Shown here in pieces: positions 58,929 to 64,000 of a stretch of 64,000 bases of DNA. The notes under the pieces were generated by a model that was not told the DNA's origin, ran no database searches, and saw only the letters and a program-made list of their open reading frames with translations. Positions within the stretch are counted from its first letter, which is position 1. Every line of letters begins with the position of its first letter. The position numbers and the translations under genes are program-made. The stretch lies in the NCBI RefSeq assembly GCF_900258435.1, contig NZ_LT992558.1, positions 1,827,518-1,891,517 of the forward strand. The letters run 5' to 3'. Origin of the DNA: Carnobacterium divergens. Its GTDB lineage: Bacteria > Bacillota > Bacilli > Lactobacillales > Carnobacteriaceae.

Positions 58929-60655
58929 GCTAACTCCTCCTTCGATAATTGTGAAGCCGCAATATCATAATAAACGTCACATGTTTTTAATAATTCTTTG
59001 TGGGTACCCATACCGATAACTTCTCCTTCATTTAAGACAAGAATTTTATCTGCATGCATAATCGTTCCCACTCGTTGTGCTACAATCAACACGGTAGCTT
59101 CTTTTGTTTCAGATTTTAGACGCGCACGTAATTTTGCATCGGTTTGATAATCTAATGCAGAAAAACTATCGTCAAAGATATACACATCTGGTTTTTTAAC
59201 AATTGCACGCGCAATAGACAAACGTTGCTTTTGACCACCTGACATATTGCTTCCACCTTCGGCTAAAAGCTCATCGTATTGAGCTGGTTTTAATGAGATA
59301 AACTCTTTTGCTTGAGCAATATCAGACGCTTCTTCTAATTCTCCAGTTGTCGCATTCCATTTTCCATAGCGCATATTTTCAGCAATCGTCCCTGTAAAGA
59401 GCAAGGCTTTTTGTGGAATATAACCAATCTTCTTACGTAAAGCACTTAGTTTATAGTCTCGTACATCCACGCCATCTAATAAAATACGCCCTTTTGTTAC
59501 ATCGTAGAAACGCGGAATCAATTGAATTAAAGTTGATTTCCCACTTCCGGTACTTCCGATAAAGGCAATTGTTTCACCTGGTTTTGAAGAAAAACTAACA
59601 TCCCGAATAATCGGCGTTTCTGTATTTCCAGGATAAGCAAACGTCACATTTTCAAAAGTTAAATACCCATGCGTTTCTGTTTCTGTAATGCCATTTTCAT
59701 TTTCTGTAATAACTGGCTCCGTTGCTAATACTTCTTCGATACGGTGAGCAGAAACAGCCGCTCTTGGATACATCATAAAGACATTTGCAAATAACATAAA
59801 TGAGAATAACGCGTGGAAAATATATTCAATAAATGCTATTAAATTTCCAACTTGTAAATCACCTGTATTGATTTGACTTACACCTAACCAAATGACAACG
59901 GCAAAAATGATGTTGAAGACAACCGAAAATCCTGGTTGCGCATAGGCCATTAATTTAAAGAGCTTTTTTGAAACAGTTGCATAGGCATCGTTGACTACTT
60001 TAAAACGTTTTTCTTGAAATTTTTCATTTACAAAAGCTCGAATCACTCGTAGACCTGTTAAATTTTCACGTAAATTTAAGTTAATCGCATCCAAATTCGA
60101 TTGCTGACTTTCAGAAAGTGGTTCTGATTTCTTTCCTATTAATAGAACCCCAATCAATAAAAATGGAATGGCTGCAAAAACGACCCAAGATAATGAGGGG
60201 CTTGTTCGTACAATCATGATAAAGCTCGAGATGAACATTAATGGCGTCATCATTCCCATTCTTAAAATCATCTGCATAAATTGCATCACTTGAAACGCAT
60301 CATTTGTTGTTCTAGTGACCAACGAAGACACGCCGAACTGGTCATATTCACGATGCGAAAACGATTGCGTTTTTTCAAAAATATCGTCACGAATATCTCG
60401 TACAATACTTGTTGTGATCTTACTTCCACAATAAGCTAGAAACATCAGTGCGACTAAACCAATCAAGCAAATCGCAATCATAATCAGGCCATAATATTTA
60501 ACCTCGCCAAAATCATTCACGGCGATGCCATTATCGATCATTTTTGCCAATAACGTCGGCAGTCCTAACTCGATTAAAATAAAGCCAAACACACTTAAAA
60601 AATTTAAAAATACCAATCCCTTATATTTCATCGTGTAACGCCACATTAATTTCAA
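58925..60655 (-). CDS. heterodimeric ABC exporter, degenerate-site subunit (EfrA/YfiB-like)
   Basis: The ~576-residue half-transporter has six membrane helices and an ATPase domain with Walker A GSTGSGKST, signature MSGGQ and Walker B VYIFDDSFSALD, where the catalytic Glu is Asp. This marks the degenerate ATP site of heterodimers such as EfrAB, BmrCD and TM287/288. The start appears to be a TTG at 60655, 8 nt after GGAG. The first ATG is 17 nt from the Shine-Dalgarno, which is too far, and upstream in-frame codons would read through the operator. Confidence 0.88.
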   Translation of the reverse strand: MKLMWRYTMKYKGLVFLNFLSVFGFILIELGLPTLLAKMIDNGIAVNDFGEVKYYGLIMIAICLIGLVALMFLAYCGSKITTSIVRDIRDDIFEKTQSFSHREYDQFGVSSLVTRTTNDAFQVMQFMQMILRMGMMTPLMFISSFIMIVRTSPSLSWVVFAAIPFLLIGVLLIGKKSEPLSESQQSNLDAINLNLRENLTGLRVIRAFVNEKFQEKRFKVVNDAYATVSKKLFKLMAYAQPGFSVVFNIIFAVVIWLGVSQINTGDLQVGNLIAFIEYIFHALFSFMLFANVFMMYPRAAVSAHRIEEVLATEPVITENENGITETETHGYLTFENVTFAYPGNTETPIIRDVSFSSKPGETIAFIGSTGSGKSTLIQLIPRFYDVTKGRILLDGVDVRDYKLSALRKKIGYIPQKALLFTGTIAENMRYGKWNATTGELEEASDIAQAKEFISLKPAQYDELLAEGGSNMSGGQKQRLSIARAIVKKPDVYIFDDSFSALDYQTDAKLRARLKSETKEATVLIVAQRVGTIMHADKILVLNEGEVIGMGTHKELLKTCDVYYDIAASQLSKEELA

Positions 60656-60682
60656 TTTATCATCTCCTTTTCCCCGTAACCA

Positions 60683-60708
60683 TTGTGTTTTAATATTATA
60701 AAACACAA
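60683..60708. promoter_or_regulatory. palindromic operator in the ABC exporter leader
   Basis: TTGTGTTTTA and TAAAACACAA form perfect 10-bp arms around ATATTA, about 11 to 36 nt downstream of the predicted transcription start. The size and symmetry suit a dimeric repressor of the MarR or TetR class. No such gene is in the window. Confidence 0.7.
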
Positions 60709-60725
60709 AAAAATTGAATAATTTC

Positions 60726-60755
60726 ACTATACCATAATTTTTGCGGATATGTCAG
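60726..60755 (-). promoter_or_regulatory. ABC exporter operon promoter
   Basis: CTGACA and TATAGT are spaced by 18 bp on the minus strand, with an extended -10 TGG directly before TATAGT. Confidence 0.7.
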
Positions 60756-61246
60756 ATTTTTTTCTCTTTAATCAGTATTTATTGAAACAAACCATTCATA
60801 AAAACTTATTGTCCATTAGAAAACGCCTTTTATTTTTATCGCTACTCTTCCCTAATTTATCTTGATTTCATGGATTCTTCCAATTTGATTGTTTTAGAAC
60901 CATTTACTTTCTATACTTCACTCAATAATTATGGTAAAATACAGTTACAATGTTGTGATTAAAACACAGCCACCTGTTCGGGAAAAAATAACAACTTTTC
61001 AAAGTTTGTTATTAAAAGTATCGTTAACACTAGTTGAACCTTATTTTAACAATGGTACCTTTCTGTTTTCATTTAGTCAGCTACTTCTTGTTCTCAAAGG
61101 AACCTATCTGATTACCGAATAAATCAATTTACAGGGCAAATCTGGCCCTTTATTTTGTATGGTTATGACTATCACAACAATTGAATTAAGTTTTAGCTTA
61201 TTTAGATAAATTCACTGCATTTGCAGTTATATAAGGAGAGAAAAAT

Positions 61247-61459
61247 ATGATTTTTAAAGTCACTTATCAAGTAACAAAAACCAGAAATCCAAAACGTGAG
61301 GACACTCAAGCCCTTTACGTAGAAGCAGAAACAGCGGTAGCAGCCCGAAAACTAGTTGAAGAAAACACCCCTTACAATATTGAATTTGTTCAACCAGTAG
61401 AAGGAAAGCACTTAGCTTACGAACAAAAAAATCCTGACTTCAAATTAACGGAGTTTTAA
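61247..61459 (+). CDS. rpoY: RNA polymerase epsilon subunit
   Basis: The 70-residue protein matches RpoY (formerly YkzG, DUF1447), beginning [18 protein letters not shown]. It is a small accessory subunit of Firmicute RNA polymerase. It sits 3 bp upstream of rnjA, the conserved pairing. The Shine-Dalgarno AAGGAGAG is strong. Confidence 0.95.
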   Translation: MIFKVTYQVTKTRNPKREDTQALYVEAETAVAARKLVEENTPYNIEFVQPVEGKHLAYEQKNPDFKLTEF

Positions 61460-61462
61460 GCA

Positions 61463-63133
61463 ATGAAACCAACTATAAAAAACAATGAAGCTGCTGTCTT
61501 TGGTATCGGGGGGCTAGGGGAAATTGGGAAAAATACGTACGGTGTTCAATTTCAAGACGAAATTATCATTGTAGATGCTGGTATTAAATTTCCTGAAGAC
61601 GACTTATTAGGAATTGATTATGTGATTCCTGATTATAGTTACATTGTTCAAAATATCAATAAAGTAAAAGCACTCGTGATTACTCATGGGCACGAGGATC
61701 ATATCGGTGGGATTCCCTTCCTATTGAAACAAGTAAACATTCCAGTCTATGCAGGTCCGCTTGCACTAGCTTTGATTCGTAATAAATTAGATGAGCACGG
61801 CCTTTTACGTGATGCGGAACTACATCAAATTGGTGAAGATTCTGTATTAAAATTCCGTAAAACAAGTGTAAGTTTCTTTAGAACCACACATAGTATTCCA
61901 GACGCACTAGGAATCGTTGTTAAAACACCACCAGGTAACATTGTTTTAACGGGTGACTTCAAGTTCGATTTCACACCTGTTGGTGAACCTGCTAACTTGC
62001 ACCGCATGGCAAAAATTGGAGAAGATGGTGTATTAGCACTCTTGTCTGATAGTACAAATGCGGAAGTTCCAAACTTTACTCAATCTGAACAAGTTGTTGG
62101 CGAATCCATCACTAGTATTTTCCAAAAAGTAGAAGGTCGAATTATTTTTGCGACTTTTGCATCAAATATTTCACGTCTCCAACAAGTTGCAAATGCAGCG
62201 GTAAAAACCGGTCGTAAAATTGCTGTTTTTGGTCGAAGCATGGAAGCTGCTATGGTCACTGGGCGTCAATTAGGTTATATCACTGCACCTGAAGATACAT
62301 TTATCGATGCTCATGAATTAAATCGTTTGCCTGCAAATGAGGTAACGATTTTATGTACCGGCTCTCAAGGTGAACCAATGGCAGCGCTAAGCCGTATTGC
62401 CAACGGAACTCACCGTCAAATCTCCATTCAACCTGGCGATACAGTTGTCTTTTCAAGTTCACCTATCCCAGGCAATACAACTAGTGTAAACCGCGTAATC
62501 AACTTGCTTTCTGAAGCTGGTGCCGAAGTGATACATGGAAAAGTAAATAATATCCACACTTCAGGACATGGCGGACAACAAGAACAAAAATTAATGCTTC
62601 GTTTAATGAAACCTAAATATTTTGTTCCTGTCCATGGTGAATTTAGAATGCAAAAAATTCATACGACACTTGCCGAACAAGTTGGGATTCCAAAAGAAAA
62701 TTCCTTTATCCTTGCAAATGGTGATGTTTTAGCATTAACGGCTGATTCTGCTCGCTCTGCTGGTCATTTCAATGCAAGTGATGTTTATGTTGATGGAAAA
62801 GGAATTGGCGATATCGGCAACGTGGTCTTACGTGACCGTAGAATCCTCTCTGAGGAAGGTTTGGTTGTGGTCGTTGTGACCTTAGATTATAAAACAAAAG
62901 ACGTTTTAGCTGGTCCAGATATCCTTTCTCGTGGTTTTATCTACATGCGTGAGTCTGGTGATCTAATCAATGAAGCGCAACGTGTTATCTTTAAAAACTT
63001 AAAAGAAGCATTAAAAGAAGAAAATGTAACTGAACAATATATTAAAGAAACGATTATTGGCAGTTTGCAACCTTTCTTATTTGAAAAAACAGAGCGTCAT
63101 CCAATGATTTTACCCATCATTATGCCTGTTTAA
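61463..63133 (+). CDS. rnjA: ribonuclease J1
   Basis: The 556-residue metallo-beta-lactamase/beta-CASP nuclease has 5'-3' exonuclease and endonuclease activity on mRNA and rRNA precursors. The metal motif is [11 protein letters not shown] (about 73-83), with later TGDFKFD and GHGGQQEQK beta-CASP motifs, and the C-terminal domain is present. Length matches RNase J1. It is translated from the end of rpoY (Shine-Dalgarno CGGAG). With pnp it supplies much of the RNA-decay machinery seen here. Confidence 0.96.
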   Translation: MKPTIKNNEAAVFGIGGLGEIGKNTYGVQFQDEIIIVDAGIKFPEDDLLGIDYVIPDYSYIVQNINKVKALVITHGHEDHIGGIPFLLKQVNIPVYAGPLALALIRNKLDEHGLLRDAELHQIGEDSVLKFRKTSVSFFRTTHSIPDALGIVVKTPPGNIVLTGDFKFDFTPVGEPANLHRMAKIGEDGVLALLSDSTNAEVPNFTQSEQVVGESITSIFQKVEGRIIFATFASNISRLQQVANAAVKTGRKIAVFGRSMEAAMVTGRQLGYITAPEDTFIDAHELNRLPANEVTILCTGSQGEPMAALSRIANGTHRQISIQPGDTVVFSSSPIPGNTTSVNRVINLLSEAGAEVIHGKVNNIHTSGHGGQQEQKLMLRLMKPKYFVPVHGEFRMQKIHTTLAEQVGIPKENSFILANGDVLALTADSARSAGHFNASDVYVDGKGIGDIGNVVLRDRRILSEEGLVVVVVTLDYKTKDVLAGPDILSRGFIYMRESGDLINEAQRVIFKNLKEALKEENVTEQYIKETIIGSLQPFLFEKTERHPMILPIIMPV

Positions 63134-63141
63134 CCATTCTA

Positions 63142-63182
63142 TAAAAAGGATTGTTCTAATTACTTAGAGCAACCCTTTTTTT
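63142..63182 (+). terminator. rnjA terminator
   Basis: AAAGGATTGTTCTAA pairs with TTAGAGCAACCCTTT (a few mismatches), followed by a T run. Confidence 0.85.
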
Positions 63183-63408
63183 GTTGCGTTTTCGAATAAA
63201 AAATTGAATGAGTTAACAAAATTAAATTTATTCAGATAAATTTAATTTAACCATTTCTACCTTCTCTTCCCACCTTTTTTATGTAATGCATCTCTTTAAA
63301 ACCACTAATACAACTATTTTATTAGTTAACTATTCACATGAACTATAACAATACATTGATTTTTTTACTAAATTCATTAAAAAAAATAGGCATGCGTATC
63401 TGTTCGCC

Positions 63409-63437
63409 TTTACTTATTGAACGTATGTTCGTATAAT
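63409..63437 (+). promoter_or_regulatory. SOS-regulated promoter with LexA box
   Basis: TTTACT and a perfect TATAAT are spaced by 17 bp. The spacer contains TGAACGTATGTTCG (63418-63431), matching the Gram-positive LexA/DinR consensus CGAACRNRYGTTYG at 13 of 14 positions and placed to block RNA polymerase. Confidence 0.85.
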
Positions 63438-63477
63438 AGGATTATCTTATTAAAACGAGAGGTGAACTGTTACGGAA

Positions 63478-64000
63478 TTGGAATTGGACTATTCTAACGA
63501 ACCACGTTCGGATATGTTATGTATCGACATCAAAAGTTTTTACGCTAGTGTTGAATGCGTTGAACGTGGCTTAGACCCACTTAAAACCATGCTCGTTGTA
63601 ATGTCTAACGCCGAAAGCAACGGAGGGTTAATTTTAGCTAGTTCACCTGCTGCAAAAAAACAACTAGGGATTTCTAATGTGATGCGTAAATTTGATTTGC
63701 CTCACCACCCTCAACTAATCATCGTTCCCCCTCGTATGAGTTTATACATCGAGAAAAACAAACAAATTATCGCTATTTTTAGAAAATATGCAGCTGAAGA
63801 AGATATTTTAGTCTATTCAATCGATGAAGCTTTTTTGAAAATAACCCCTGTCAAAAAACTGTTTCATGCTACTCCTTATGAACTTGCGCGAAAAATCCAG
63901 TACGATGTCTACCGTCAGCTGGGCTTGTACACTACCATTGGGATTGGGGATAATCCGTTGTTAGCCAAACTTGCTTTAGATAATGAAGCCAAAGATGCCC
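63478..64000 (+). CDS. Y-family DNA polymerase (UmuC/UvrX-like), 5' part
   Basis: The frame reads LELDYSNEPRSDMLCIDIKS and continues off the window edge. The metal-binding DIKSFYASVE (about 17-26) and the catalytic YSIDEAFLK (about 115-123) identify a Y-family lesion-bypass polymerase of the UmuC/UvrX group. SOS control fits. No ATG lies at the start: an in-frame stop is at 63463-63465 and the best start is the TTG at 63478, 12 nt after the Shine-Dalgarno AGGTGA. An ACG at 63472 has better spacing. The 3' end is missing. Confidence 0.88.
   Translation, partial: MELDYSNEPRSDMLCIDIKSFYASVECVERGLDPLKTMLVVMSNAESNGGLILASSPAAKKQLGISNVMRKFDLPHHPQLIIVPPRMSLYIEKNKQIIAIFRKYAAEEDILVYSIDEAFLKITPVKKLFHATPYELARKIQYDVYRQLGLYTTIGIGDNPLLAKLALDNEAKDA

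Larger units (their letters stand above)
60656..61246. other. exporter-rpoY divergent intergenic region
   Basis: This 591-bp stretch holds the exporter promoter and operator (60683-60755). A rightward extended -10 promoter (TGGTAAAAT near 60944) follows, then a stem AATAACAACTTT / AAAGTTTGTTATT (60987-61013), a small GC stem AGGGC / GCCCT followed by TTATTTTG (61133-61157), and ACTGCATTTGCAGT just before the rpoY Shine-Dalgarno. An open frame at 60931-61122 lacks a ribosome binding site. Confidence 0.5.
63134..63477. other. rnjA-umuC intergenic region
   Basis: This 344-bp stretch has the rnjA terminator, a 13-bp perfect AT-only hairpin AAATTAAATTTAT / ATAAATTTAATTT (63219-63248) and the SOS-regulated promoter. 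No ORF is supported. Confidence 0.6.

Noticed and set aside
61045-61070. TGGTACC resembling the T-box consensus upstream of rpoY
   Set aside because: The conserved flanking bases (AGGGTGG before, GCG after) and the specifier-loop architecture are missing, and rpoY-rnjA is not an expected T-box target.
60931-61122. 63-codon open frame upstream of rpoY
   Set aside because: Its ATG overlaps the predicted -10 region, it has no Shine-Dalgarno and the peptide has no recognisable features; the region fits a leader better.

Overview
The window reads as chromosomal DNA of a low-GC Gram-positive bacterium of the order Lactobacillales. A Carnobacterium-like or Enterococcus-like organism is most plausible. 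The evidence is the AT-rich composition, AGGAGG-type ribosome binding sites, the proteins themselves (RNA polymerase epsilon, RNase J1, YlaN, YlbF/YlbG, SepM-type protease, EfrAB-like exporter) and a gene order matching the Bacillus subtilis ykqC-def-pdh-yktA-suhB-typA-ylaN-ftsW-pycA-ylb-comE stretch. The species is inferred, not proven. I saw no rRNA, tRNA, CRISPR array, insertion sequence, prophage or replication origin. Most genes lie on the minus strand.

Region 1 (1-5.8 kb): the end of an alpha/beta hydrolase gene, a Cof-type phosphatase, biotin ligase/repressor birA, then pnp and rpsO and a GNAT acetyltransferase. Region 2 (5.8-13.7 kb): a complete L-ascorbate PTS and catabolic operon (ulaG-A-B-C-D-E-F) followed by a PRD-type regulator, with a catabolite-responsive element between the promoter and ulaG. 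Region 3 (13.7-32 kb): uvrB, proC, rpsT, holA, the late competence operon comEA-EB-EC, a TspO-like membrane protein, sepM, coaD, rsmD, ylbG, ylbF, a CAP-like protein, pyc, ftsW and ylaN.

Region 4 (32-48 kb): typA, the citrate branch acn-citZ-icd, suhB, a UPF0223 protein, a lactate-dehydrogenase-like protein that has lost its catalytic residues, and the pyruvate dehydrogenase operon pdhABCD. Region 5 (48-57 kb): magnesium P-type ATPase mgtA behind a clear M-box riboswitch and terminator, with a 36-residue ORF between terminator and mgtA; then gdhA, def, two tandem GT8 glycosyltransferases, a second Cof-type phosphatase and a 59-residue ORF. Region 6 (57-64 kb): a heterodimeric ABC exporter pair with a palindromic operator in its leader, rpoY-rnjA, and the start of a UmuC-like polymerase gene behind a LexA (SOS) box.

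Together, pdhABCD, pyc (with birA to biotinylate it), citZ, acn, icd and gdhA form the complete oxidative route from pyruvate to glutamate, and proC belongs to the glutamate-to-proline route. The most interesting unexplained elements are the small ORF under the M-box, the LDH-like pseudoenzyme, a 17-bp operator repeated upstream of pdhA, a 14-bp palindrome shared by the acn promoter and the pdhA upstream region, and the perfect inverted repeat in the exporter leader.
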